Positions 1-11,916 of a stretch of DNA of 64,000 nt are shown in pieces. This stretch comes from Ailurus styani (taxonomy: Eukaryota > Chordata > Mammalia > Carnivora > Ailuridae): contig LNAC01000031.1 of assembly GCA_002007465.1 (NCBI GenBank), forward strand, positions 6,484,069-6,548,068. Reading direction: 5' to 3'. Under the pieces are notes generated by a model. The model searched no databases and was not told where the DNA came from. It worked only from the letters and a program-made list of their open reading frames with translations. The position numbers and the translations under genes are program-made. How positions within the stretch are numbered: position 1 is the stretch's first letter; each line of letters starts with the position of its first letter.

Positions 1-2924
1 AAAAATAGTATGCACACATATAGTACCCATGCAAGGACCCAGAATATTAAGCTGATTTAACAGCAATCAAATTTTAGTAGAATTTACTTGATTGTTATAT
101 CTTCCTTTTTGGCTGGAATATGGTATCTTAAAGATCAGACAAATTACTCATTCTGGAAACAAAGGCTTTTGAAAGCTGTCAGTTAACTGACAGTTATGAG
201 CATTTATTTCAGGCTTATAAAACATATTAATCAAACTTGTTCACAGCATGGTGGTCCAAAGAGGTTTATTTTATTTTTGAGAGATACTTTGAATAACTGA
301 AGAGCACTGGTAACATGAATGCAAAGCTGCAATTTTTTTTTTACTTCAAAATGAATAAATACTTTTCTCAGGCTTGAAGCATACTGCAAGAATCTGTTTA
401 TTACAAGACTATTTGCAAAAGACCTATGCACCATTCATTGAACCTTGAAAAACACTTGAAAATATGGGTTGCATTTGCAAACTTCAGTGTATGACATGGA
501 AGGCTGGCAAGCTGCCTAGCTTCTACTTAAAGGATTGTCATTTTGGGAAAAATAAATTTCTCTAACTAGACAAAAGTCAATGTTTTCATGTTTTACTGCA
601 ATCAAACTGATAGAGCTGACAATTTAATGTCTCAACACTTAAAATATCTGTGGATAATCAGTTACCTCAATCAATCATAAACACAAATCCTTCTATTTTC
701 GAAGCTTGTGTGTCTGTGCCTGAGATGTAAAACAGTTTGGTGAGCTCCTTCCCCCACAACACCTCATCATCTATCCCCCACCCTTTTCCCAATATTCCTG
801 ATTTGTCTTTAGCTATGCAGATATTTATACACAGTATGCATCTGGAAATAACTTTTAACAACTCAAGTGTGATCAAATTTAGAAACTTTTCTTTCACTGT
901 CCTGTTTTATTTAATTTTTATGTGTAGTTTATAGACTGTGTGCCTGTCAGAAAAATGTGGAAGCGTGCTGGCATTCGGCTGAAGACATCATCATTATGAG
1001 TGAAAAAAAAAGCTCAAGGCTTTTTCAAAGCGGTGCTGAAACATACATTTCCTTCCTCTGACTCCAGGGGATGCTGGTAGCTGCCCCGAACAGACAGGTA
1101 TTTTGGGGTCAAATGGTGTTGTGCTGGTCCCTTAGGATTTCCTGGCAAACACACTGAATAGCTCACGTCTGGAAACTAATCATAATGATGATGGTGATAA
1201 AGCAAAGGAGGCAATGACAACAACTTAAAAAGCTGCCCGAGGAATTGGATTCCAGGTTGCTCTACATTTGGCAGAGCTGACAGGTTCAGTTCACTAAGCT
1301 TTGGTATTGATAATGACGGGAAACTTCAGACAGTTTTAGAAATCTGTTTCTATTAAGATATGCCATGGTGTTTCTGCAACTCAAGAACAAGTTTACTGGG
1401 GCACACCATTCTTCTTTCAACATGGTAAGAATTGATGGGAGCGGTTTTACATTCCTAACAGATAATTACTCTGAACACTCAATAAGCCAAATTCCTTGTT
1501 TGAAGTATTCTTTTACATATATTTTTTGTGTATGGTTTGTACGTGGGTATTTGTATATGTAGACATATACATTCACCACCACGCTTCCTTTTTGTTTCTT
1601 TGATTATTTGGGGCTTTGCAATCAAACTAAGCAGAATTTTAGGACCCTTGGGGCAGCATCTTTTAGTTCCCCGTCAGGCTACGTTGCAAAAACAATCAAT
1701 CTTGCTCTTGCACTCACTTGGCGGAAGTGCCACGACACGAATTGTGCAGTGCTTTGCTCTTGCCATGAAGCCTGGGTGACAAAAGTTTTTACAAGAAGCT
1801 GACTGTATTTGGGGTTATGAATATGCAATGACTCTCATTAGTATTGAAGCGCCAGAGCAGGGGCTGACATCCCCCGCCACTTTGAGTTGCTGCAGAATCG
1901 GCTAATGAATTGTCTTGCTCTTTCACGGACACAGTCTGCTGTTGTGGCTCCTAAGTTCCAAGGGGAGTTGCCCAGTTTGTGAAGACCATTGACTGCAGAA
2001 ATTAATTGTCAAGAACTACTCTTGATTTTGTGAAATAATGTTTAGACAGTGCTTAGATTGTCAAAACAGGAAAGTGCTGAACTTTGCGTTAGGTAATATC
2101 ATGAATAGGAATATGTAGAAAGAGACACGAAAATGTATAGATGTTCTTCTATTCACCACTGTGTATAGATAGGCTTCCATCTGGATCCTCGTACAGTAAG
2201 TGCGTCAATGTATAGGTGAAATCAAAGCCATAGAAAGCTGACTTTCTTTTGGTTAGTCTATTATCCTTCTAAATAGAACAAACAGATGATAGAAAATTTC
2301 CAAAATGAATAGGGTTGAAACACAAAGCTATTCCATCAACTCTTTACCATATTCTTTTTCTTTTTTATTCCCCGTTCTCTGCCAAACATTTTGCAGCTCA
2401 TACACATACCATCTTTGATGAATATGTTACTGATAAGGATATGTTTCTAGCCACTGATTAAGATATCTGAGCTGATTTGTAGTGTGTAAGAAGATGCAAA
2501 AGTGCGCAGAAACCATTTAGAACAGTCCCTTTTCAGTAGCATAAATTAAATGTGTTTTTCCACACCCCTCCTCCCTTGAAATTTCCTTTCAACTAACAGA
2601 GAACTTCTGTGGGTTGCTGCAGATTGTAAAGGATGGATTGAATTGAGATGGATAATATGCTAAAAGGTAAGGGATATGTTGTAAGCTGTGCAAATAAGGC
2701 AGCAAACAAAGAGTAAGTCTTTACGTGCTTGCTCTACAGTCACTTACGTGCAATGTAAAGCCATCCTTGCAAGGAAGCAGATATATTATTTTTGTAGAGC
2801 TTTAGAGGGTAGTTTATTATAATATTTGTTTGACCCATTGCTGGAAACAAAAAACTAAAGCCCAAGAACATATGAACATATGAGTACCAAGTATGAGTAT
2901 AGCTTAAAATAAATGCAGTCTGAC
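1..2924. other. Unique non-coding DNA, no gene seen
   Basis: No open frame exceeds 83 codons and none resembles a known protein. I recognise no repeat here. Two stretches, about 940-1330 and 1800-2100, are non-repetitive and of mixed composition, and look more like constrained non-coding DNA than decayed repeat. That is an impression only. Confidence 0.6.
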
Positions 2925-2940
2925 AAAAGTGGCCCAACTA

Positions 2941-3136
2941 TTTTTTTTTTAAAGATTTTATTTATTTATTTGACAGAGAGAGAGAGATCACAAGTAGGCA
3001 GAGAGGCAGGCAGAGAGAGGAGGAAGCAGGCTCCCTGACGAGCAGAGAGCCCGATGCGGGCCTCGATCCCAGGACCCTGAGATCATGACCTGAGCCGAAG
3101 GCAGAGGCTTTAACCCACTGAGCCACCCAGGCGCCC
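2941..3136 (-). mobile_element. Can-SINE, mustelid-type, young
   Basis: A tRNA-Lys-derived carnivoran SINE in reverse orientation. It reads from a T-run and the AAAGATTTTATTTATTTATTTG tail motif, through the GTAGGCAGAGAGGCAGGCAG block, to the inverted promoter head ending CACCCAGGCGCCC. A perfect 16-bp TSD, AAAAGTGGCCCAACTA, sits at 2925-2940 and 3137-3152. The perfect TSD and near-consensus body mark one of the youngest insertions here. It is a non-autonomous element mobilised by L1 enzymes, with a pol III promoter inside its tRNA-like head. Confidence 0.95.
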
Positions 3137-3152
3137 AAAAGTGGCCCAACTA

Positions 3153-5115
3153 TTATACGTCAAACACTTGTTACCTTTGCGGGCCTTAGTAACTGCATGT
3201 GACTAAGAACAGATCAGTGATAAAATCTCAAGAATAGATGAAACCAGTCTAAACCTTTGCAAAGACCATCGGTCATTCTACAGACCTGTAATACTATTCA
3301 AGTAATCCTTGGCTTCCTATTTAATGGACGTAATACACTTTCTCCTCCTAGATCAAAGTTACCAAGGGACATTTTGTTTTAATTGGACATATCTTAGAAC
3401 CACTGAGATCTGATCACATAACAGTTAACTGAATTATTCAGTTGCATTCTTAAATGTGCATTCTTATACTTCACTATCAGCATAGGTCTTAAAACTTAGT
3501 GTTTTAAAGTACCTCTATGTAAGGACCTTTATAATTTCAAGAATTTCCTTATTTCTCCATGCCATTTTCTTGGGTATCCAAATGTTTTTCATCAAAAGGC
3601 AAAAGGTCTACCTAGGCACATTAAAATAATCAAATTCCTTATTCAACTCATACAGAATACACTAAGATTTTAAAATATAAATGTGGAAACAGATCAGTTG
3701 AAATAATTATATCCAAGCATAGAGTATTCAAATTTAATGGAAATATTAACCAGTATCTGTTACTATGAATATGAGAATCATAAGTGAAAATATTTTAGTT
3801 TTAATTGCAACTATGGTAGTTTTGATTTGGCTCTGTAATTAGCATCCGCATTCTAGACTTTGTGACTGCTGTGAAAACATTATTTATGGAAGGTTTATCC
3901 AAATATAATTTGGTGCTTGTTGTTTTTATCAAATGTTGAAGTCTAATGAAATAAAATGCAAAAACTTGTGCTTCTGAGAGCTGTGCTGACAATCATTCAT
4001 CGTACCTTCTTTTCTATGCACAATCACAATACAGTTGTAACAGCAGGCAAGGCAATATGTTAGGTTGTTTCTATTCATATTATGTTAAGCTATCCTGCTA
4101 CATACCTGCAATAGAATTTGGGCACTTACAAGAGAACAGCAAATATACATATATATGAATTTTGGCTATCATTTGATTCCTCTTTCTATATCCTGTAGCA
4201 TACTTACTGTAATTAACATTCTGATACAGTTTTATGAATTAGACCAAGAGTTGGAGCATTCTACCAGAGACCAAGCACAAGGAAATTAGAGACACATGCT
4301 TGCTCCAGTTTGTCCCCCCACCCCCATATCTTCCTCCCTCCCACACATAGATTCACCTCACAGTAGGGAGGGGAGGGAGAATGCGAGAGTTGTTCAACAT
4401 TTGATAAGCTGACCTAAAATATTGCCAGCAAAGGTATTTTAATTTGAAGATACATGTAATTTTGAACATTATATGTAAGTTTTGTGCTTTATGGTTTAGT
4501 ATTACTTTCATTTTTATTTCCAGGTGGATGGGGTACCATAATTTTTTCAGCCTTTAAGGTCTCTAGAGGTCTTGATTTGAACTTGAATGACAATGAATTT
4601 ACCATTTTCTTGTCAGTCATAAATTAACATTTGTTGTGTATAATGAGGGTGCTGGGAGTGGGGAGGAGCGGATTAGGAAAATACAGAAAGTAGAATCCTG
4701 GTTATCAGGAAGTTTATACTATATAACTAGTTTGAAAGATTGGAGGGGAAATGATGGGAGATACATTTACAGGGCTAGGTATCAACAAATGTAGATTTAA
4801 TTAGTGAACAGTTCTAAGTATGTGTTTCAGAGCTGCAACTGAGTTATGAGAATATCCTCAGGAGGGGTAACTGTAGAGACATCTTATAGGAGTCAAGTTC
4901 CTGCTTGGATTTTGGAAGTTTAAAAATTTTATTAAAATGCATTAAATTTGGCTTTGCTTTGAAATGACTTCATTGTGTCTAAAGCTCACTTTATATTGGT
5001 TTCAGTGGTAACATTTCCTTTGAAAGTGATACAATTTAAACTTAGAATTGTGTGTTATGTGTTTTATTTTTCTCGCTTAAAAATTATATCCTTAGGGAGA
5101 AAAAAACTTGTTTAC
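3153..5115. other. Unique non-coding DNA, no gene seen
   Basis: AT-rich DNA without recognisable repeats or coding frames above 63 codons. A short C-rich tract at about 4313-4325 and a G/A-rich tract at 4366-4384 are the only low-complexity spots. Confidence 0.6.
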
Positions 5116-5126
5116 TGTAACTATTT

Positions 5127-5508
5127 ATTTATTTATTTTTAAATTTTTTAAAAATGATTTTATTTATTTATTTGACAGAGAGGCAGGCAGAGAGAGAGGA
5201 GGAAGCAGACTCCAAGCTGAGCAGGGAGCCCGATTCCGGGCTCAAGCCCAGAACCCTGAGATCATGACCTGAGCCGAAGGCAGAGGCTTTAACCCACTGA
5301 GCCACCCAGGCGCTCTATTTTTAAATTTTTTTTATTGTGTTATGTTAGTCACCATACAGTACATCATTAGTTTCATTGATTCATTCATGAATCCATGATT
5401 CATTGTTTTCGTATAACACCCAGTGCTCCATGCAATCCGTGCCCTCCTTTATACCCATCACCAGGCTCACCCATCCCCCTAACCCCCACCCTTCTAAAAC
5501 TTTCCCTT
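5127..5508 (-). mobile_element. 5'-truncated carnivoran L1 (3'UTR only), split by a SINE
   Basis: From 5324 the sequence is a T-run followed by the inverted carnivoran L1 3'UTR, with motifs such as ATGTTAGTCACCATACAGTA and TAACACCCAGTGCTCC. Only about 190 bp of the element survives. A TSD of about 11 bp with one mismatch (TGTAACTATTT at 5116-5126, TGTAACTACTT at 5509-5519) brackets both the L1 and the SINE, showing that the SINE landed in the L1's poly(A) tail. No ORF2 sequence remains. Confidence 0.85.
5150..5315 (-). mobile_element. Can-SINE inserted in the L1 tail
   Basis: A mustelid-type SINE in reverse orientation, with GACAGAGAGGCAGGCAGAG body and ACCCACTGAGCCACCCAGG head. The block usually preceding the AGGCAGG motif is shortened. 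The TSD is TATTTTTAAATTTTTT at 5134-5149 and from 5316, made from the T-rich tail of the older L1. It is younger than the L1 that holds it. Confidence 0.9.
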
Positions 5509-5519
5509 TGTAACTACTT

Positions 5520-5924
5520 TTAAATGTAATAACTAAAAGAGTGAGGGAATATTCATTCAAGCATTAGGGTAACATCATTTTGAACAACATATTTTCTTCC
5601 TTAGCCTTTTCCCCAGTAATCTTACCTAAGTAGATATATAAATGTTGATTGTGTATTCCTGTATCACCAGAGATACTCATTATAAACCTTGGGGAGTGGG
5701 AAACAGTCCTTGATCGGGTCCTTGAAAAGTGATGTAACTGTCTAATACTAGCCACAGTTCTTGCTCTCAGTAACACTGTGAAATTATTGACTACTCCTTA
5801 CTTTCACACTCTTCTTCCCTCTCTCCCACTCTCCTCAGATGTTAATGAAGGAGGCTTGAGGTTTACCCCTCCCAGGTGATTTGCTTTGCTTTTAGGAGAC
5901 CCTGGGGTTTGATGGGTGTTAGGT
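5520..5924. other. Unique non-coding DNA, no gene seen
   Basis: No repeat or convincing coding frame. A reverse frame of 70 codons at 5564-5776 has no recognisable product. Confidence 0.55.
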
Positions 5925-6110
5925 ATGTGGTAGGCTTAGGCACTGTGCTAGGTGCTTTACATAATTTATTGCAACAGAGATAACTGGATGTAAAAGAGTG
6001 GTACAGAGAAGTGTAATAAATAAATTGTCAGGATCACACAAGTAGCTAGGTTTTGAGTTTTAGTGTTTCAAGCTCCAAAGCCTATGTTGTTTGCACTACA
6101 GCAAAACATT
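5925..6110 (-). repeat. MIR remnant
   Basis: An ancient tRNA-derived SINE in reverse orientation. The pieces GGCACTGTGCTAGGTGCTTTACATAAT and, further on, TCACACAAGTAGCTAGG correspond in order to the inverted MIR core and tRNA-related part. It is heavily diverged, as expected for a repeat shared by all mammals. Confidence 0.7.
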
Positions 6111-6314
6111 TTATGACCTAGAATACTCTATGCTGAAAGTTCAGGCTTTGTGCCAGTTGCACAAGAAAAGTGCTTCTGGCTGGGAGCATTGCCCTGGTGC
6201 CCTTCAAATTAGATGAGGTGGATCTAATTAGTCCTCCCAACTCATAAGGCCACTTTTGTATAGTTGCACCTTAAGTTGTTTAAATGTAGGCTTATTTGAA
6301 GGAGATTTTAATTT

Positions 6315-8000
6315 TTGTTTTGAATTTATTCACTTAAATTCAATTTAGTGAACACTTACTGAATGCCTGTTCTTTGCCAGTCATGCTCATGGTACAAAGA
6401 CTGTCTATTTGGGGAGACATTTTAACATTATAATACAATTCACTGAATGTTATAATAGAGGCATATGCAAGGGATCATGGGAGCATAGGAGGGAATAATT
6501 AATTTGAGGAAAGATGTCAGTAAATGCTGTGTTTGGGCAGAACCTTGAAGGACAAGAAATAAAAATTTACCAGAAAGACAGAAGGAGGCTGATGGTTCAT
6601 TTCAGGTGATGGGAACAGCATGAGCACATGTGTGAATGTGCCTGGCATGTTTGGGATACGTCAAAGAGTGGTAGATGGTAACAATAGTCATGAATTCTTT
6701 CCTTTTCTGCATCCAGCTCCTGGCAATGTGATATTGAAGGTTCTTCCATGAAGAACTGAAGTCTGTTTCCCTATCACTGTTTTTGGTTGACCATGTGACT
6801 TAACTTTGGCTGATGGACATTAGCAAATGTGCAATCAGTAGAGACTTGAAAAGTGCTTCTGCACTAGGGATTCTGTGCTTGGAAGCCTGAGACCACATTG
6901 TAATTGAGCTCAGGTTATCTTGCTGGAGGATAAAGTGGCCACCTGCAGGAAACAGAGGCTCTGGCTGACATCTCTTAACCACTAGAGATGTGAGTGAGAT
7001 CATCTTGGACCATGCAGCTGATACATCATTTGACAATAGACACATGGGAGAATCCATGGGGAATCTGTTGTCAGCCCAGACAGAATGATCCAGCTTATAT
7101 GCATAATTATGAACTAAATAAAATGTTATTTTAGCCACTAGGTTTGAAGTGTTTTGCTATGCAGCAAAGCTGATATACAGAGGGTCTGAATAGTGCAGGG
7201 AATGTGGGAAGAGGCAGTGGCTGAAGATAAAGGGGACATACAGCATTTGCAACATCATGTTGAGAAGTTTAGATTTATTTTGTAGGACCAGACTTCCCAA
7301 ACTTCATTGATTAATGTACCACTTTTATCTCTTTAAAAATATTTACATACTACCTGAACTAGATTTTTATTTAAATTGTCTGATTTTTATACCAAAATTT
7401 ATCTTAAAAGCAAACTTAATATTTAAGTCCCAGTTTGCTGTGTTACTTGTACTTTTCTAAAACTTAAAATTTATAAATATTTAAAACATTGTGTGCTATC
7501 AAAAATCATCTTGTATATCGTGAGTGCTGCACTCTAGGATTACCTACTTTAGTAAGTATGAATCAGGAGCATGTGGAGAATAATTTGAAGTAGAGAAGCT
7601 GCAGTTGGAAGGAATGAGGAGGCTACTGCAGAGGGCCAGGTAGGGTATGGCACGTGGTGGACAGACTTAAGATGTGTTCTGGAAGAGAAAGGACCTGGTG
7701 ACAGATTTGATGTATGTGGGGTGGGAATAGGGAGTGTGAAGTATCCACTGAATGGGTACTATTAAGAAATGGAAGAGAGAAAAAAGATAATATGATGTTG
7801 TGCTGAATTTGAGTTAGTAGATCATTTGAAAACAGAAGTCCATTAAGCATTTATATATGTGGGTCTGAACTTAAAATGTTATTTTTGAAATCATCAGCAT
7901 ATAATTGATAGGTAGTTGAAGTCACAGAAGTAGGTAAGATCAAGAGGATGTGTCTAGGAAGTGTTTAGTACAGAGATGTTCAGCTTTTCTTTTCATCCCC
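6315..8000 (-). repeat. L2 LINE remnant, interrupted by an MLT1 LTR
   Basis: An ancient L2 in reverse orientation. The left end (GTGAACACTTACTGAATGCCTG) is the inverted 3' end. The segment around 7550-7770 and the segment around 7870-7960 (ATCATCAGCATATAATTGATAGG) correspond to the inverted reverse-transcriptase part, including the place where L2 encodes its YADD box. The reading frame is fully decayed. The MLT1 copy at about 6690-7179 splits it, and 7290-7545 is too diverged for me to assign. Confidence 0.7.
6690..7179 (+). repeat. MLT1-type MaLR solo LTR
   Basis: An old LTR of the mammalian MaLR (ERVL-related) group. Recognisable pieces in order are GACCATGTGACTT, AGAGACTTGAAAAGTGCTTCTG, GCCTGAGACCACATTGT, GACATGTG-like and AACTAAATAAAATGTTATTTTAGCCACTAGG, the last holding the LTR polyadenylation signal, then an end at TATGCAGCAAAGCTGATATACA. 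No internal retroviral region is present. The left border is uncertain by some 30 bases. Confidence 0.7.
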
Positions 8001-8850
8001 AAACTCTTAAGATGTGTGATTCATCCCAGTGAAAAATAGCAAATAGGTTCATATAGGTGAAGATTCTCAAAAGGGGGGTAGAAAGCATCATATAATTTGA
8101 AAAAATGAAAAATGTCTCCCAGGTGATTTAAAAAAAAAATTATGTTAGTCACACACAGTACATTGTTATTTTTTGATGTATTGTTCCATGTTGTTTGTGT
8201 ATAACACCCAGTGCTCCCTGCAATGCATGCACTCCTTAATACCCATCACTGAGCTAACCCATCCCCCCATCCCTCTCCCCTCTAAAATCCTCAGTTTGTT
8301 TCTCGGAGTCCATAGTCTCTCATGGTCCTTCAACTTCCCTTTTCCTTTCCTTTTCCTAATGTCCTCCATGCTATTCCTTATGTTCCACAAATAAGTGAAA
8401 CCATATGATAATTGGCTTTCTCTTCTTATTTCACTCAGCATAATCTCCTCCAGTCACATCCATGTTGATGCAAAAGTTGGGTATTCATCCTTTCTGATGG
8501 CTGAGTAATATTCTGTTGTATATATGGACCACATCTTCTTTATCCATTCATCTCTTGAAGGGCATCTTGGTTCTTTCCACATTTTGGCTATTGTGGATAT
8601 TGCTGCTATGAACATTGAGGTGCCCTTCTTTTCACTACATCTCTGTCTTTGGGGTAAATACCCAGTAGTGCAATTGCTGGGTCATAGGGTAGCTCTATTT
8701 TTAATTTTTTGAGGACCCTCCACACTGTTTTCCAAAGTGACTGTACCAACTTGCATTCCCATCTACGGTGTAAGAGGGTTCCTCTCCAACATTTGTTGTT
8801 TCTTGCCTTGTCAATTTTTGCCATTCTAACTGGTATCTCAATGTGGTTTT

Positions 8851-9177
8851 TTTTTTTTAAATTTTATTTTTATTCTTTGCCCAAGGGGTACAGGTCTGTG
8901 AATCATCAGGATTACATCTTTCACAGCATTTACCAAAGCACAAACCCTCCCCAATGTCCATAACCCATCCACCCTACACCCTATCCCTACCCTCCCACCC
9001 CCCAGTAACCCTCAGTTTGTTTTGTGAGATTAGGAGTCTCTTATGGTTTGTGTCCTTCCCCATCCCACTTTGTTTCATTATTTTTCCCTCCCTACCCCCC
9101 ACGATCCCCCACCTTACCCCTCAAGTTCCTCATATCAGAGAGATCATATGATAATTGTCTTTCTCTGATTGACTTAT
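8851..9177 (-). mobile_element. Second L1 3' end nested in the first L1
   Basis: A T-run followed by the other carnivoran L1 3'UTR type (motifs GGGGTACAGGTCTGTGAATC, CCTCCCCAATGTCCATAACC, ATTAGGAGTCTCTTATGG) and the last few ORF2 codons. It interrupts the host L1 in the middle of an ORF2 sentence: CTGGTATCTCAATGTGG before it is continued by GATTTGAATTTCCCTGATG after it. TSD AATGTGGTTTT lies at 8840-8850 and 9178-9188. Only about 330 bp were copied. Confidence 0.92.
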
Positions 9178-10976
9178 AATGTGGTTTTGATTTGAATTTC
9201 CCTGATGGCTAATGATGATGAACATTTTTTCATGTGTCTGTTGGCCATTTGTATGTCTTCTTTGGAGAAGTGTCTGTTCATGTCTTCTGCCCATTTTTTT
9301 GACTTGATTATTTGTTTTTTGGGTGTTGAGTTTCAGAAGTTCTTTATAGATCTTGGATATCAGGCCTTTGTCTGTAGTGTCATTTGCAAATATCTCCTCC
9401 CGTTCCGTGGGTTGTGTCTTTGTTTTGTTGGCTGTTTCCTTTGCTGTGCAGAAGGTTTTTATCTTGATGAAGTCCCAAAAGTTCATTTTCATTTTTGTTT
9501 CCCTTGCCTTTGGAGACATGTCTCAGAAGAAGTTGCTGTGGCTGATGTCAAAGAGGTTACTGCCTATGTTTTCCTCTAGGATTTTGATGGATTCCTCTCT
9601 TAGTCTTTCATCCATTTAGAGTTTATCTTTGTGTATGGTATAAGAGAATGGTCAAGTTTCATTCTTCTGTATATAGCTGTCCAATTTTCCCAGCACCATT
9701 TATTGAAGAGGCTGTCTTTTCTCCACTAGATATTTTTTCCTGCTTTGTCGAAGATTATTTGAGTTGAGGGTCCATATCTGGGTTTTCTATTCTGTTCCAT
9801 TGGTCTATGTGTCTGTTTTTGTGCCGGTACCATGCTGTCTTGGTGATCACAGCTTTATAGTGTAGCTTGAAGTCAGGCAACGTGATGCCCCCAGCTTTGT
9901 TTCTCTTTTTCAACATTTTCTTGGCAATTCAGTGTCTTTTCTGGTTCCATACAAATTTTAGGATTGTTTGTTCCCGCACTTTGAAAAATGCCATTGGTAT
10001 TTTGATCAGGATGGCACTGAAAGTATAGATTGCTATGGGCAGCATAGACATTTTAACAATGTTTATTCTTCCAATCCATGAGCATGGAATGTTTTTCCAT
10101 CTTTTTGTGATTTCTTCAATTTCTTTCATGAGTGTTCTGTAGTTCCTAGAGTATAGATCTTTTACCTCTTTGGTTAGGTTTATTCCAAGGTATCTTATGG
10201 TTTTTGGTGCTATTGTAAATGGAATCAATTCTCTAATTTCTCTTTCTACAGTTACATTGTTAGTGTATAAGAAAGAAACTGATTTCTGTGCATTGATTTT
10301 GCATCCTGCCATGTTGCTGAATTGCTATATGAGCTCTAGTAATTTGGCGGTGGAGTCTCTTGAGTTTTCCACGTAAAGTATGTCATCTGTGAAGAGAGAG
10401 AGTTTGACTTCTTCTTTGCCAATTTGAATATATTTTATTTCTTTTTGTGTCTGATTGCTGTTGCTAGGACTTCTAATACTATGTTGAATGATATTGGCGA
10501 GAGTGGGCATCCCTGTTGTGTTCCTGATCTTAAAGGAAAGGCTCTCAGCTTTCCCCACTGAAAATGATATTTGCTGTGGGTTTTTCATAGATGGATTTTA
10601 TGAAATTGAGGAATGTTCCCTCTATCCTTATACTCTGAAGGGTTTTAATAAGGACAGGATGCTGTATTTTGTCAAATGCTTTTTCTGCATCAATTGAGAA
10701 GACCATGTGGTTCTTCTTCCTCCTCTTATTAATGTGTTCTGTCACCTTGACTGATTTGCGAATGTTGAACCACCTTTGCATCTCAGGGATAAACCCCACC
10801 TGGTCATTGTGGATAATCTTTTTAATGTACTGTTGGTTCCCATTAGCTAGGAACTTGTTGAGACTCTTAGCATCCATATTCATCAGGGATATTTGTCTGA
10901 AATTCTCCTTTTCGAAGGGATCTTTGCCTGGTTTTGGGATCAAGGTAACGTTGCCCTCATAGAAAGAGTCTGGAAG

Positions 10977-11185
10977 GGGCCCCTGAGTGGCTCAGTTGGT
11001 TAAGTGACTGCCTTTGGCTTGGGTCATGATCTTGGGGTCCTGGGATTGAGTCCCACATTGGGCTTCCTGCTCAGCAGGGAACCTGTTTCTCCTTCTTCCA
11101 CTCTCCCTGCTTGTGCTTTCTCTCTCTTTCTTAAATAAATAAATAAATAAAATCTTTTAAATAAAATAAAATTAAAAAAAGAGAG
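10977..11185 (+). mobile_element. Can-SINE nested in the L1
   Basis: A forward SINE with head GGGCCCCTGAGTGGCTCAG, a box-B-like GGGATTGAGTCCC, a CT-rich middle and an AAATAAATAAATAAAATC tail. TSD AGAGTCTGGAAG occurs at 10965-10976 and 11186-11197, preceded on the right by a short GA expansion. It lacks the mustelid-specific block, so it is an older Can-SINE lineage. The host ORF2 sequence resumes immediately after. Confidence 0.93.
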
Positions 11186-11208
11186 AGAGTCTGGAAGTTT
11201 TACTTCTG

Positions 11209-11240
11209 TTTCTTTCTTTCTTTCTTTCTTTCTTTCTTTT
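11209..11240. repeat. (TTTC)n microsatellite
   Basis: About eight TTTC units grown inside the L1 ORF2 remnant, between TTTTACTTCTG and the GAAACAGCTTCAGGAG segment. The related L1 at 43.6 kb has no such expansion at the matching place, so the repeat arose after insertion. Confidence 0.85.
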
Positions 11241-11916
11241 TTTGAAACAGCTTCAGGAGCATAGGTATTATTTCTTCTTTGAATGTTTGATAGAATTCCC
11301 CAGGGAATATGTCAGGTCCTGGACTCTTGTTTTTTGGGAGGTTTTTGATCACTGCTTCAATCTCGTTACTGGTTATTGGTCTATTCAGGTTGTCAGTTTC
11401 TTCCTGTTTCAGTCTTGGTAGTTTATAGCTTTCCAAGAATGCATCCATTTCTTCTAGGCTGCTTAACTTATTGGCATATGGCTGTTGATAATAATTTCTG
11501 ATGATTGTTTCTGTTTCCTTGGTATTAGTTGTGATCTCTCCCCTTTCATTCATAATTTTATTAATTTGGGTTCTTTCTCTTTTCCTTTGGACAAGTCTGG
11601 CCAATGGTTTATTGATCTTACTAATTTTTTCAAAGAACCAGCTTCTAAGTTTTGTTGATGTGTTCTACTGTATTTCTCCCAGGTGATTTTGATATCCCTT
11701 TTACCCATTGTTGATTTAGAGTGACATGAGGATAAGGCTGAGGAAGAGGAATTAGTAAAAAGGGATATGGTCTGAGAGATCTACTTCTTTAAGAGGGAGA
11801 GAACTTTTATAGAAGTAAAGGAACTTTAAGATGAAGGGGTAAGCCATGATACTAAATTCTTCAGAGAAATGCAGTAGTATGAGGATTATTCTTTATTCAA
11901 AACTGGCTCATCTTCT

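Larger units (their letters stand above)
8130..11674 (-). mobile_element. 5'-truncated L1, ORF2 pseudogene, with nested insertions
   Basis: A carnivoran L1 in reverse orientation with a perfect 15-bp TSD, TCTCCCAGGTGATTT, at 8115-8129 and 11675-11689. The 3'UTR is at 8150-8400, the ORF2 C-terminus at about 8400-9600, and the reverse transcriptase at about 9900-11650. The element is truncated inside ORF2 upstream of the RT, so the endonuclease, ORF1 and 5'UTR are absent. RT landmarks are still readable in reverse: a [10 protein letters not shown] motif near 10.69 kb and an FTDD in place of the usual FADD box near 10.41 kb. Frameshifts and stops break the frame. A second L1 (8851-9177) and a SINE (10977-11185) are inserted in it. 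The T-run expected at the left border is instead A-rich. Confidence 0.93.

Noticed and set aside
5324..5508. L1 3'UTR text at 5.3, 8.2 and 36.8 kb as a dispersed regulatory sequence
   Set aside because: The shared TAACACCCAGTGCTC words are explained by shared ancestry of carnivoran L1 3' ends.
9130..9519. 129-codon minus frame as a gene
   Set aside because: It fuses the end of the nested L1's ORF2 with the host L1's ORF2. It is retrotransposon sequence.
10545..10943. 132-codon reverse-transcriptase-like frame as an independent RT gene
   Set aside because: It lies inside the TSD-bounded L1 at 8130-11674 and has no start or end of its own.
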